Source: an uncultured Lachnospiraceae bacterium (GTDB taxonomy: Bacteria > Bacillota > Clostridia > Lachnospirales > Lachnospiraceae). From it: 64,000 nucleotides of DNA. Below, piece after piece: positions 8,537-16,926 of the stretch. The position numbers and the translations under genes are program-made. The notes under the pieces were generated by a model that saw only the letters and a program-made list of their open reading frames with translations, was not told the origin of the DNA and did no database searches. Within the stretch, counting starts at the first letter, position 1. Every line of letters begins with the position of its first letter. Where the stretch lies: assembly GCA_947166015.1 (NCBI GenBank), contig CAMVCQ010000002.1, positions 1-64,000 on the forward strand, written 5' to 3'.

Positions 8537-9202
8537 TTGAATCTGTATTTGCTCGCAAACATTATCGTCTGTGCGCTGGCATTCATAGGTTTTGTCTACG
8601 GCGCTACAAAGTTTTTTGGTGCAAAAAAAGCACTCTACGGACAGATGATCACATTTGCGATTTTGTGTGTTGTTGTCGGTAGAATTTTCAATGTATCGCG
8701 TCTACTGACCGGAGGGGATATAATAGGTCGTTTCCAGCTTGGAACCCTCGCCGCCATAGGAAGCTTCATATTTTTCTTTTCATCAAATTTCGGAGCACTT
8801 GATTCGATCGTTGATGACGGCTCAGATGGATTTAAAAAATATCGTAGGATAGCTGTTATAGCTCCTTTGATTGTTTTGGCGGCATACTTCCAGTTGTTCT
8901 ATGTGGGAGAGACAGCATTGGTATGGAAGATACAGGGTGCTGTTTTGGCGTTATTTGCGTCTTGGAGTTCGTATTATCATTTGAAACACCTCGTCATACC
9001 TGATGTTGATTTCGGTGTGGTCAAAAGCCTGAGACCGTACAACTTCCTTGCACTGTGCTATGTGGTGTCAAGTATGACAGAGTTTTTTGCTCTCAGTCGT
9101 AACAATGAAGTCCTGACACTTGTCAGTTGTTCGTGCTCGGCGGTAGTTGCTTTGATGATGATACCGTTGATCTCGTACGGACTGAAAAAATCAAGTATGT
9201 AA
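8537..9202 (+). CDS. Unknown multi-pass membrane protein
   Basis: I do not recognise this family. The 221-aa product is almost entirely hydrophobic with about seven predicted membrane segments separated by short loops; a charged loop near the middle (DDGSDGFKKYRR) is the longest soluble part. The frame is open from 8486, but GGGAGG at 8523-8528 lies 8 nt before TTG 8537, which also starts just before the first membrane helix, so I prefer that start. It is 11 nt upstream of the PrsW-like gene, so the two are likely cotranscribed and may work together. No enzymatic motif is visible. Confidence 0.8.
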   Translation: MNLYLLANIIVCALAFIGFVYGATKFFGAKKALYGQMITFAILCVVVGRIFNVSRLLTGGDIIGRFQLGTLAAIGSFIFFFSSNFGALDSIVDDGSDGFKKYRRIAVIAPLIVLAAYFQLFYVGETALVWKIQGAVLALFASWSSYYHLKHLVIPDVDFGVVKSLRPYNFLALCYVVSSMTEFFALSRNNEVLTLVSCSCSAVVALMMIPLISYGLKKSSM

Positions 9203-9213
9203 GGAGGACGAAA

Positions 9214-9882
9214 ATGGATGATAGCAATCTGAGATTTATTCTGTTTATTTGTATTTTTGTTCCTCTTTTGATAAGTGTTCCGCTGGTGCAAAAACAGTCA
9301 AGAGATATAGTTATATATATACTTGCAGGCTTGGCGGTCGCACTGTTTATCTCTGAAATAAACGTAATAATGCTTGAGGCTTTCGACAATGATGTGCTGT
9401 ATGTAACAACGACGATAACTCCGACCACGGAGGAGATCGCAAAAGCAATACCGGTGCTTATGTTTGTGTACTGTTTCCCGGAAAAGAGAGACAGATATGT
9501 GTCGATAGCATTTGCGTGTGGTATAGGATTTGCATTGTTTGAAAACGCATATATCCTTGTTTCAAATGTCAGAAGTGTAAGCATTCCGTGGGCACTTGCA
9601 AGAGGTTTCTCGGCAGCCCTGATGCACGGTATCTGTACGGCGGCAGTCGGATATGGAATGACCTATGTTCGTCTCAGAAGAAAGCTTGCCATACCGGGAA
9701 CTACAGCATTGCTTATTTTGGCAATTATTTATCATGGAGTATTTAATATATATGTTCAGGCACAGGACTTGAAGTATGTCGGATTTATACTGCCGGGACT
9801 TACATACCTGCCTATCATCATTTATCTGGTGCTCAAAGGCAGAAAACAGTCAAAATTGCTAAAGGTGAAAAGCGATGGATAA
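9214..9882 (+). CDS. PrsW family intramembrane metalloprotease
   Basis: Predicted polytopic membrane protease of the PrsW group, whose founding member in Bacillus cleaves an anti-sigma factor. The 222-aa protein shows all family motifs: TTEEIAKAIP, GIGFALFENAYI, a His in ALMHGICTAAVGYG and a final HGVFN. About seven membrane segments are visible. GGAGGACGAAA precedes the ATG at 9214. It overlaps nadK by 8 nt and follows the unknown membrane protein by 11 nt. Its substrate cannot be read from the window; no sigma/anti-sigma pair is present. Confidence 0.85.
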   Translation: MDDSNLRFILFICIFVPLLISVPLVQKQSRDIVIYILAGLAVALFISEINVIMLEAFDNDVLYVTTTITPTTEEIAKAIPVLMFVYCFPEKRDRYVSIAFACGIGFALFENAYILVSNVRSVSIPWALARGFSAALMHGICTAAVGYGMTYVRLRRKLAIPGTTALLILAIIYHGVFNIYVQAQDLKYVGFILPGLTYLPIIIYLVLKGRKQSKLLKVKSDG

Positions 9883-10696
9883 TGTGGTCATTTTTGTTGA
9901 CAGAGAAAAAGAACCCGGGCTTGAAACTGCGGAGGAGATCAAAAGGATCCTTGAAAAACAGGTCAAAAATATCCGCATAGTCACGGAGTTCTCCGAGATA
10001 CCGTCAGAGCCTGCTGATATAGCTATGGTGCTCGGTGGTGATGGGACCGTGATCCAGGTTGCCAAGCAGGTGGCCGGGAAAAATATCCCGATACTCGGTA
10101 TCAATTTCGGGACGCTTGGGTTTTTGACCGAAGTCGAGCGACCAAAGCTTCATGTTGCTTTGGGAGAGTTGCTTGCGGGCAACTATGAGATTGAAAAAAG
10201 AATCGCACTTTCCTGCGAGATCCACCAGAACGGACGAAACAGAGTAGTAGGTCCTGTTATAAATGAGTTTGTTGTATGTAAACGCGATTTTGGTCATATG
10301 ATCTCTACGAGCATATACGTGGATGATATATATGTGGATACTTACGTTGCCGACGGTGTGCTTATCTCAACACCAACAGGCTCTACAGCATACAATCTTT
10401 CAGCACAGGGGCCGATGCTTGCACCTGATATGGATGCACTCATCATAACTCCTGTTTGTCCGCATTCGCTTAGCAAAAAGCCTATCATCGTTTCGTCAAA
10501 ATGTATCATCAGGATGCAAATAGACAAAACTAAAGCTGATTTTTCCGATGAAGCTGCTATACGCGGTGACGGAATGCTTTTGGGAGAGGCTGCTACGGGT
10601 GATGAATTTGTCATCAGAAAAGCAGATGAGACATTTGAAATGATCCACATGGGGGGCATCAGCTTTTATGAAAAAATGCGCGTGAAGCTGGGATGA
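9875..10696 (+). CDS. nadK: NAD kinase
   Basis: Phosphorylates NAD to NADP. The 273-aa protein carries the GGDGT motif (MVLGGDGTVIQVAK), GINFGTLGFLTE, the NE motif in VINEFVV, and the ADGVLISTPTGSTAYNLSAQGP signature, then PVCPHSLSKKPII. The N-terminal segment is of the usual NADK fold. The ATG at 9875 lies inside the end of the PrsW-like gene (8-nt overlap), so translation is probably coupled. In many Clostridia nadK lies next to tlyA; here two membrane genes separate them. Confidence 0.95.
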   Translation: MDNVVIFVDREKEPGLETAEEIKRILEKQVKNIRIVTEFSEIPSEPADIAMVLGGDGTVIQVAKQVAGKNIPILGINFGTLGFLTEVERPKLHVALGELLAGNYEIEKRIALSCEIHQNGRNRVVGPVINEFVVCKRDFGHMISTSIYVDDIYVDTYVADGVLISTPTGSTAYNLSAQGPMLAPDMDALIITPVCPHSLSKKPIIVSSKCIIRMQIDKTKADFSDEAAIRGDGMLLGEAATGDEFVIRKADETFEMIHMGGISFYEKMRVKLG

Positions 10697-10791
10697 GGAT
10701 GCACGAGAGGTTCATTTTTAAGAAAAAAAATAAACCGAGCATAAGTTGATTTTTGCAAGGTATAGAGTAAAAGTATTGGAGGTAAAACAAG

Positions 10792-11529
10792 ATGTCAGGA
10801 CATAGTAAATTTTCCAACATCAAACACAAAAAGGAGAAAAACGACGCAAAGCGTGGAAAGATCTTTACCGTTATCGGTCGTGAGATCGCAGTGGCAGTAA
10901 AAGAGGGCGGCGCGGACCCTGCGGCAAACTCTAAGCTTAGGGACGTGATCGCAAAAGCAAAAGCGAACAACATGCCAAACGATACCATAGAAAGAGGTAT
11001 CAAAAAAGCAGCAGGAGATGTGGATGCGGTAAACTATGTAAGCTGCGTATACGAAGGCTATGGACCGGGAGGAACGGCCATCATAGTAGAGACACTGACG
11101 GATAACAAAAACCGTACTGCGGCAAATGTCAGAAATGCATTTACAAAAGGTAGCGGAAACGTCGGAACCACAGGCTGCGTATCCTATATGTTTGACAAAA
11201 AAGGTCAGATACTTGTAGACAAGGAAGAGTATGAGACAGATGCAGATGAGTTTATGATGCTCGCACTTGACTCGGGAGCGGAGGATTTTTCAGAGGAGGA
11301 TGACTCATATGAGATCGTCACGGCGCCGGAGGATTTTTCTGCTGTACGAGAAGAGCTTGAGAAAGCCGGAGTTCCGATGGCACAGGCAGAGATCACAATG
11401 ATTCCTCAAAACTATGTGAGCCTGACATCAGAAGAGGACAAGAAAAACTTCGAAAAAATCCTCGACCTTCTCGATGACGAAGACGATGTTCAAAACGTAT
11501 ATCACAACGCGGAGGATTTCGATGAGTAA
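10792..11529 (+). CDS. yebC: YebC/PmpR family regulatory protein
   Basis: Member of the YebC family, reported as transcriptional regulators and, for some members, as factors that help ribosomes through proline-rich stretches. 245 aa with the invariant start [13 protein letters not shown], the [13 protein letters not shown] helix, the [15 protein letters not shown] block and [14 protein letters not shown]. It has GGAGGTAAAAC before the ATG at 10792, and a weak TTGATT/TAAAAG promoter-like pair lies at about 10746-10773. The next gene starts within its stop region. Confidence 0.95.
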   Translation: MSGHSKFSNIKHKKEKNDAKRGKIFTVIGREIAVAVKEGGADPAANSKLRDVIAKAKANNMPNDTIERGIKKAAGDVDAVNYVSCVYEGYGPGGTAIIVETLTDNKNRTAANVRNAFTKGSGNVGTTGCVSYMFDKKGQILVDKEEYETDADEFMMLALDSGAEDFSEEDDSYEIVTAPEDFSAVREELEKAGVPMAQAEITMIPQNYVSLTSEEDKKNFEKILDLLDDEDDVQNVYHNAEDFDE

Positions 11530-12226
11530 TATCAAGGGGGCTATTTTTGACCTCGACGGGACGCTGCTTGATTCAATGGATGTGTGGTCGCAGGTGGATA
11601 TCGAGTTTCTCGGAAAAAGGGAGATAGAGGTGCCTGACGATTATTCAAAGATCATTGCCCCGATGACGTTTCGAGAGGTTGCCGAATACACGATAGAGAG
11701 ATTTGATCTTGACGAGACTCCGGAAGATATCATGGAAGAGTGGAACCTGATGGCTGAGCAAAAATACGCCAACGACGTTATGCTTAAGCCCGGTGCACTC
11801 GAGGTGCTGAATCTTCTGAAAAATAATAATGTCAAGTTGGGCATAGCAACGACCAATATCTCGAGAGTGTTTAAGGCGTGTCTTGAGAGATTAAATATAT
11901 ACGATATGTTTGAAGTGATCACTGAAACAGACAATGTGGGAGTCGCAAAGGATAAACCGGACATATATCTGATGACGGCAGAAAAGCTCGGCGTGGCGCC
12001 GGGGGAATGTGCCGTGTTTGAGGATATTGTGATGGCTCTAAACAGCGCCAAAGCCGGAGGGTTTATGACATTCGGTGTTTGGGACGAGTTCGGCTGGGCA
12101 AAGGTCGATCGGGATGCGTTTTTGTCTGCCAGTGATTTTCCGCTGTTCTCGTGGGAGGATACGATGCAGATATTTGTTGAAAAGTTTGGCTTGGATGCGA
12201 GCTGCTTTTGCAACGATAGTAAATAA
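11522..12226 (+). CDS. HAD superfamily phosphatase, beta-phosphoglucomutase-like
   Basis: Haloacid dehalogenase-type hydrolase, 234 aa. Motif I is DLDGTLLDS with the nucleophile Asp, motif II is in GIATTN, motif III Lys in KDKPDIY and motif IV in [10 protein letters not shown]. The helical cap between motifs I and II places it in the phosphoglycolate phosphatase/beta-phosphoglucomutase branch; the substrate cannot be assigned. The frame is open from 11474, but GGAGG at 11511-11515 and the start [14 protein letters not shown] put the ATG at 11522, overlapping the yebC stop by 8 nt. Confidence 0.88.
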   Translation: MSNIKGAIFDLDGTLLDSMDVWSQVDIEFLGKREIEVPDDYSKIIAPMTFREVAEYTIERFDLDETPEDIMEEWNLMAEQKYANDVMLKPGALEVLNLLKNNNVKLGIATTNISRVFKACLERLNIYDMFEVITETDNVGVAKDKPDIYLMTAEKLGVAPGECAVFEDIVMALNSAKAGGFMTFGVWDEFGWAKVDRDAFLSASDFPLFSWEDTMQIFVEKFGLDASCFCNDSK

Positions 12227-12245
12227 TATGTCAAGTAGGAGTTTA

Positions 12246-12468
12246 ATCGATTTTGTGTTAACTGCTTTTGTACGAGGTCAAGAACTACGGCTTCACATCT
12301 TGCACATCCGTGTGCAAGATTTCGTGTTCGCCGTATTTCACGCAAACATCCGTGTTTGGACTCGCGAGGAACATCGTTGCGCAGCCGAGGTGTTTTCGAG
12401 GCGTGCAACGCGATGTTTCCGCAAGACGCGAGTGGATCCCCGAGTAAAAGCTAGTTAACCAAAATCGA
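12246..12468 (+). repeat. Family A palindromic repeat, long form (copy A2)
   Basis: Left end ATCGATTTTGTGTTAAC and right end GTTAACCAAAATCGA form the outer stem. Bases 12246-12277 and 12358-12468 are identical to the copy at 16608-16750. An extra 80-bp block (12278-12357) is present only here and folds into TACGGC/GCCGTA enclosing a 10-bp stem with a TCCG loop, plus a second TCCG-loop hairpin. The core stem ACTCGCG/CGCGAGT surrounds ACATCG/CGATGT. It fills most of the 307-bp gap between the HAD gene and the acyl-CoA synthetase gene. Confidence 0.9.
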
Positions 12469-12533
12469 ATAGGGTATTATTAATAATAATTGCTAAAAAA
12501 AATAAAACAATAAACGTAGCAAGGAGAAGCAAC

Positions 12534-14168
12534 ATGCCAATAACAAATTTTCTTGAACGAAACGCAAGCCTATACCCCGAGGACGTCTGCCTTGTGGAGA
12601 TCAACCCTGAGATACAGGAGAAAAAACGAGTCACTTGGCGCGACTATGAACTCATTGAAGCCAATCCCACGACGCACTATCGCAGGGAGATAACCTGGAG
12701 AGTGTTTGACGAAAAAGCAAATAGATTTGCACAGCTTTTGATGTCAAGAGGGATCCGAAAAGGAGACAAGGTAGCGATACTCTTGATGAACTGTCTCGAG
12801 TGGCTTCCCATATACTTTGGAATATTGAAAACCGGAGCCCTTGCGGTTCCGCTTAATTTCAGATACGCCCCTGATGAGATAGAGTACTGCCTCGATCTCG
12901 CAGAGGTAAATGTTTTGGTATTCGGTCCTGAGTTTATCGGACGAATCGAGGAGATAGCTGATTCCATCAGCACAAACAGACTGCTGTTTTATGTAGGAGG
13001 AGACTGTCCTTCGTTTGCGGAGGATTATGATAAATTGGCCGCGAACTGCGCGTCTTTGGCACCGGGGATCCCAATCTCCGATGATGACGATGCGGCTATT
13101 TATTTTTCATCGGGAACAACAGGATTTCCCAAAGCTATACTTCATAAGCACAGAGCACTTGTCCACTCGTGTGAGGTAGAACAAAAGCATCACGGACAGA
13201 CCAAAGACGATGTATTTTTGTGCATCCCGCCACTGTACCACACAGGTGCAAAAATGCACTGGTTCGGTAGCTTGATAAGCGCCGGAAAAGCAGTTCTTTT
13301 AAAAGGCGTAAGTCCGCAGACAATACTTGAGACCGTATCAAATGAAAAATGCACCATTGTATGGCTTTTGGTGCCGTGGGCACAGGATATACTTGTAGAG
13401 CTTGATGCAAAAAGGCTCAAGATAAAAGACTATAATCTCGATCAATGGAGACTTATGCATATCGGTGCACAGCCCGTGCCGCAGAGTCTCATCAAAAGAT
13501 GGAAGGAGTACTTCCCTTCACATCAATACGATACCAATTATGGCTTGTCAGAGTCGATAGGACCGGGATGCGTTCACCTTGGAGTTGAAAACATCCACAA
13601 GGTCGGAGCTATCGGTGTACCGGGCTACGGCTGGGAGACAAAGATCATCGACGAGACCGGAAAAGAGGTTGAACAAGGCGAGGTCGGAGAGCTTGCAGTC
13701 AAAGGACCGGGAGTCATGGTTTGCTACTACAATGACGAGGACGCGACAAATGAGGTTCTCCACGACGGATGGCTTTATACGGGGGATATGGCGGAGATGG
13801 ACGAGGATGGATTTATATACCTTGTCGACCGAAAAAAAGATGTCATCATAAGCGGTGGAGAAAACATATATCCTGTCCAGATAGAGAATTTCATCAGTAA
13901 GTATGAGCCGGTCAAAGATGTCGCCGTTATCGGACTTCAGGATGACAGGCTCGGAGAGATCGCGGCAGCTATCATACAGCTTGTGCCGGACTCGACCTGC
14001 AACGAAGATGATATCAATAATTTCTGTAAGCAGCTTCCGAGATACAAGCGTCCAAGAAAGATATTTTTTGCGGATGTACCAAGAAATGCAACAGGAAAAA
14101 TAGAGAAACCAAAGCTTAGAAAAATGTACCAGAGTGAGCATTTGGTAGACGCTCAAAATAAACGATAG
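12534..14168 (+). CDS. AMP-dependent acyl-CoA synthetase/ligase
   Basis: Adenylate-forming enzyme predicted to activate a carboxylic acid as acyl-AMP and pass it to CoA. 544 aa with YFSSGTTGFPKA (P-loop-like), YGLSES, GWLYTGDMAEMDEDGF, the hinge DRKKDVIISGGENIYP and the C-terminal catalytic Lys in NATGKIEKPKLR. The N-terminal 50 residues carry a duplicated-looking WR-containing stretch (TWRDYELIE, TWRVFDEKA). The acid substrate is not predictable; medium/long-chain or aromatic acids are possible. AAGGAG precedes the ATG. It is followed at 12 nt by the DUF5685 gene. Confidence 0.9.
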   Translation: MPITNFLERNASLYPEDVCLVEINPEIQEKKRVTWRDYELIEANPTTHYRREITWRVFDEKANRFAQLLMSRGIRKGDKVAILLMNCLEWLPIYFGILKTGALAVPLNFRYAPDEIEYCLDLAEVNVLVFGPEFIGRIEEIADSISTNRLLFYVGGDCPSFAEDYDKLAANCASLAPGIPISDDDDAAIYFSSGTTGFPKAILHKHRALVHSCEVEQKHHGQTKDDVFLCIPPLYHTGAKMHWFGSLISAGKAVLLKGVSPQTILETVSNEKCTIVWLLVPWAQDILVELDAKRLKIKDYNLDQWRLMHIGAQPVPQSLIKRWKEYFPSHQYDTNYGLSESIGPGCVHLGVENIHKVGAIGVPGYGWETKIIDETGKEVEQGEVGELAVKGPGVMVCYYNDEDATNEVLHDGWLYTGDMAEMDEDGFIYLVDRKKDVIISGGENIYPVQIENFISKYEPVKDVAVIGLQDDRLGEIAAAIIQLVPDSTCNEDDINNFCKQLPRYKRPRKIFFADVPRNATGKIEKPKLRKMYQSEHLVDAQNKR

Positions 14169-14179
14169 GAAGTGTAAAA

Positions 14180-15142
14180 ATGTTTGGTTATGTCACTGCA
14201 AACAGACCTGAATTAAAGATCAGGGAATTCGCCGAATACAAAGGGTATTATTGCGGACTGTGCCATATGCTTCGGAAAAAATACGGAGCAGATGCAGGGT
14301 TTACATTGACATACGACATGACATTTTTGATCATGCTTCTAAGCTCGCTGTATGAGCCGAAACTTGAGAGAAAAAAAAGAAGATGCCCGATCCATCCGAT
14401 CAGGAAACAATATATGATCCGCAATGAAATAACAGAGTATGCGGCTGATATGAATCTGCTTCTTGCGAGGGACAATCTGAGAGATGATTGGGAGGATGAA
14501 AAAAGCATAAAAGCATTTTTCGGCAAATGGCTTTTTGACAGAAGGGCTGACTTTGTCGAAAGCAAATACCCCAGACAGGCAGAGGCTATATCGGATGCGT
14601 TAAAAGAGCTTGGAAGGATAGAACGCGATCATATGTATCGCTGGTCTGAGATGTGCGGTGCTGACTACGATACTACGAAATTCATCAAAAAAGAAGAGCT
14701 GTTGTCAAGGCTTCTTGTAAGCAAAAGAAAAACAAGGATAAGCTTTGACAAAATATATGATGATATGGAGGCGGAAGACCTTGATCTGGTGACAAGACCT
14801 TTCGCAAAAATGATGAGTGAAATAGTTGCGATGAAGGATGATGCATTCGCTCCGATACTCAAAAAATTCGGTTATTATTTGGGTAAATATATATACATAA
14901 AAGATGCGCTCTGTGATCTTGAAAACGACATTAAAAATGCCTCGTTCAATCCATTTTTGATGACAAAAATGACAAAAGAATACAGAGCCTGGATAGACAG
15001 TCTCCAGCAGGCAAACTTGGGAGCCTGCATAGCGGAATTTGAAAAGCTTCCGCTCGAGAGAGATCTGCCGATACTCAGAAATATAATCTACGAAGGAATA
15101 AAAATGTCCGGTAAAAAATGTAAGACAGGAGAAAAGAAATGA
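14180..15142 (+). CDS. DUF5685 family protein
   Basis: Resembles the DUF5685 family of uncharacterised Firmicute proteins. 320 aa, helical and soluble, with an N-terminal [16 protein letters not shown] stretch and a Cys pair in [11 protein letters not shown] (about residues 24-34) plus a further Cys in RRCPIHP, suggesting a metal site. No catalytic motif is known to me. AGGAAG precedes the ATG. The last codons overlap the J-domain gene by 4 nt (ATGA), a sign of translational coupling. Confidence 0.8.
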   Translation: MFGYVTANRPELKIREFAEYKGYYCGLCHMLRKKYGADAGFTLTYDMTFLIMLLSSLYEPKLERKKRRCPIHPIRKQYMIRNEITEYAADMNLLLARDNLRDDWEDEKSIKAFFGKWLFDRRADFVESKYPRQAEAISDALKELGRIERDHMYRWSEMCGADYDTTKFIKKEELLSRLLVSKRKTRISFDKIYDDMEAEDLDLVTRPFAKMMSEIVAMKDDAFAPILKKFGYYLGKYIYIKDALCDLENDIKNASFNPFLMTKMTKEYRAWIDSLQQANLGACIAEFEKLPLERDLPILRNIIYEGIKMSGKKCKTGEKK

Positions 15143-15816
15143 ACGATCCATATTCAGTCCTTGGAGTGAGCCCGCAAGCGTCAGACAGAGACATAAAAAA
15201 AGCATACAGACAGATGAGCAAAAAGTATCATCCTGATTCATACTCTGATCCCGCTCAAAAAGAATGGGCCGAAGGAAAATTTCAGGAGGTACAGGCTGCG
15301 TACAACCAGATTGTAGAGGAGAGATCAGGTCGTGGCGGATACAGAAGTCAGAGCTATGGCTACGGGGGAACAGGCGGAAGCCAGGCGGATCAGCATCTGA
15401 TGGCTGCTGCAAACTATATCAGGGCAGGAAAGTACAACGAAGCGATAAATGTATTGAATGGTATTTCCGAACGTGATGCAAGGTGGTATTATTTCAGTTC
15501 GGTGTCAAATCTCGGACTCGGAAACACGGCGGTTGCGCTTGATTATGCTCAAAGAGCGGTCAATATGGACCCGACGAACGCCGAGTACAGTGCATACTAC
15601 GAGAGACTCAGAAGCGGAAACGCATCGGCTTCGGGATTTGGAGGAAGTCCTTTCGGGGGCGGATACGGTGGCTACGGAGGCTACGGTGGCTACGGTAACT
15701 ACGGAAGAGGCGGTTATGGAACCGGAGGCTGCGGCACCGGGAATATCTGCTGCGATCTGTGGTGCCTGGATTCGTGCTGTGAGTGCATGGGCGGAGATCT
15801 GTGTAGTTGTTGTTAG
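15139..15816 (+). CDS. J-domain protein with helical repeat and Gly/Cys-rich tail
   Basis: 225 aa. Residues 1-65 are a J domain ([21 protein letters not shown]) with an intact HPD in KKYHPDSY, so it should stimulate a DnaK-type ATPase. A Gly-rich linker (about 68-85) leads to a TPR-like helical region (about 86-155: [40 protein letters not shown]). The last 60 residues are GYGGYGG repeats followed by a dense Cys cluster ([20 protein letters not shown]), which could bind metal or form disulfides. There is no zinc-finger or CTD domain of classical DnaJ. It is coupled to the DUF5685 gene upstream. Confidence 0.88.
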   Translation: MNDPYSVLGVSPQASDRDIKKAYRQMSKKYHPDSYSDPAQKEWAEGKFQEVQAAYNQIVEERSGRGGYRSQSYGYGGTGGSQADQHLMAAANYIRAGKYNEAINVLNGISERDARWYYFSSVSNLGLGNTAVALDYAQRAVNMDPTNAEYSAYYERLRSGNASASGFGGSPFGGGYGGYGGYGGYGNYGRGGYGTGGCGTGNICCDLWCLDSCCECMGGDLCSCC

Positions 15817-15819
15817 TGT

Positions 15820-15962
15820 TCGTCATGGAGGCAATGTGAAAAATCACGCCGATGCGCTGATTTTTCACATGGATATTTGCGACGAGCACAAATATCCTTT
15901 GATCCGACATGCGTGCTTGAGGCACGCATGCGGTGACTCGCATAAATGCTCGTCATGGAGGA
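15820..15962 (+). repeat. Family B structured repeat carrying a Shine-Dalgarno (copy B1)
   Basis: Four hairpins follow one another: 13-bp ATGTGAAAAATCA/TGATTTTTCACAT (15834-15870), GGATATTTG/CAAATATCC (15871-15897), CATGCGTGC/GCACGCATG (15908-15930) enclosed by CCG/CGG, and GCAT/ATGC (15940-15949). A 12-bp direct repeat TCGTCATGGAGG flanks it at 15820-15831 and 15950-15961; the second supplies the ribosome binding site of the next gene. A diverged inverted copy lies at 46220-46584. Confidence 0.85.
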
Positions 15963-15966
15963 AGGT

Positions 15967-16518
15967 TTGAACGAAAAAGATATCAGAAAAAGAACAAAAA
16001 TGGTTGCCTATGTGGCCGTGATGACCGCATTAGGCACTGTTTTTCTATTGTTGGGAACATTCATCGGGATCAACACCGTGTTTTTCACGGCGCTTGCATC
16101 CTATCTGGTTGGGATCATAGCTGTTGAATACGGTCTTGGTGCGTCGATCATGCATTATTTCGGATGTGCTGTACTTGATGCATTATTGAATCCAAACAAA
16201 TTTCATGTTTTTTTATTCCTTGGGATGGGAGCATTTATCCTGATAGCCGAAAACACATATAGATTTTTTGAGAAAAAAATCCCTGAAAGAGTGACGCTTA
16301 CGGTGGTACATTATTTGTTTCGGGCGGGCATTTTTGCGGCTGTATATATACCGCTTATCCTCCTGCTTCCGGAGCTGTTTTTGAGCGAATCGATCTATGG
16401 AAGCAGTTATTTTTATCTCGTAGCGACTATCGCCGGGATTGTCGGATTTTTCGTGTTTGACAAGGCTTATGTGATCCTTAAGAGCATTTATTTGCGGACT
16501 TTTAAAAACAGATTATGA
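15967..16518 (+). CDS. Unknown membrane protein, possibly ECF S-component-like
   Basis: 183-aa protein with five or six membrane segments (TKMVAYVAVMTALGTVFLLL, FFTALASYLVGIIAVEY, FLFLGMGAFILIAE, LFRAGIFAAVYIPLILLLP, FYLVATIAGIVGFFVF). The N-terminal part recalls small S-components or related integral proteins, but I cannot name the family. The frame is open to ATG 15946, but GGAGG at 15957-15961 lies 5 nt before TTG 15967 and the following residues MNEKDIRKR suit a start. That ribosome binding site belongs to the family B repeat. Confidence 0.75.
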   Translation: MNEKDIRKRTKMVAYVAVMTALGTVFLLLGTFIGINTVFFTALASYLVGIIAVEYGLGASIMHYFGCAVLDALLNPNKFHVFLFLGMGAFILIAENTYRFFEKKIPERVTLTVVHYLFRAGIFAAVYIPLILLLPELFLSESIYGSSYFYLVATIAGIVGFFVFDKAYVILKSIYLRTFKNRL

Positions 16519-16607
16519 GTAGCGGTCTAAAGCTGAATTCAATATCACTTAATTATTATCCGGCGGTAGATGAGTCACTATAAAAAATGATATTCAGTAG
16601 TATATTA

Positions 16608-16750
16608 ATCGATTTTGTGTTAACTGCTTTTGTACGAGGGGACTCGCGAGGAACATCGTTGCGCAGCCGAGGTGTTTTCGAGGCGTGCAACGCGATGTTT
16701 CCGCAAGACGCGAGTGGATCCCCGAGTAAAAGCTAGTTAACCAAAATCGA
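16608..16750 (+). repeat. Family A palindromic repeat, short form (copy A3)
   Basis: 143 bp, base-for-base identical to copy A2 (12246-12277 plus 12358-12468) without the 80-bp internal block. Outer stem ATCGATTTT/AAAATCGA, inner stem ACTCGCG/CGCGAGT. It lies in the 408-bp gap between the membrane protein gene and the GGDEF gene. I see nothing recognisable in 16519-16607. Confidence 0.9.
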
Positions 16751-16785
16751 ATACATCACTACTTAACAATATAATCTGATAAGCG

Positions 16786-16829
16786 ATAAGCCGAAGAGAC
16801 ATGCAAGGATGCTCTTTCGGCTTATTTTT
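16786..16829 (+). terminator. Intrinsic terminator
   Basis: ATAAGCCGAAGAG (16786-16798) pairs with CTCTTTCGGCTTAT (16812-16825) with one bulge, followed by TTTTT. It ends any transcript coming through the repeat at 16608-16750 and lies just before the GGDEF promoter. Confidence 0.85.
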
Positions 16830-16852
16830 GCTGACCTTTTTCTATGTTTTTA

Positions 16853-16881
16853 TTGAAATTCCCCGAAAAATGTGCTATTCT
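16853..16881 (+). promoter_or_regulatory. Sigma-A-type promoter with extended -10
   Basis: TTGAAA (16853-16858), 17-bp spacer, TATTCT (16876-16881) preceded by TGC. It lies about 45 nt upstream of the GGDEF start. Confidence 0.75.
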
Positions 16882-16926
16882 TAATATGTTAGAGAGTTTT
16901 TTGAATAGCAATCAGGGGGTAAATAT

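Noticed and set aside
12075-12458. 127-codon + ORF over the end of the HAD gene and repeat A2
   Set aside because: Out of frame with the HAD gene and read-through of the palindrome; no coding signal.
12246-12468. Integron attC site, because of GTTAAC in palindromic ends with bulges
   Set aside because: No integrase, no cassette array, and the copies stand alone in unrelated gaps with shared cores.
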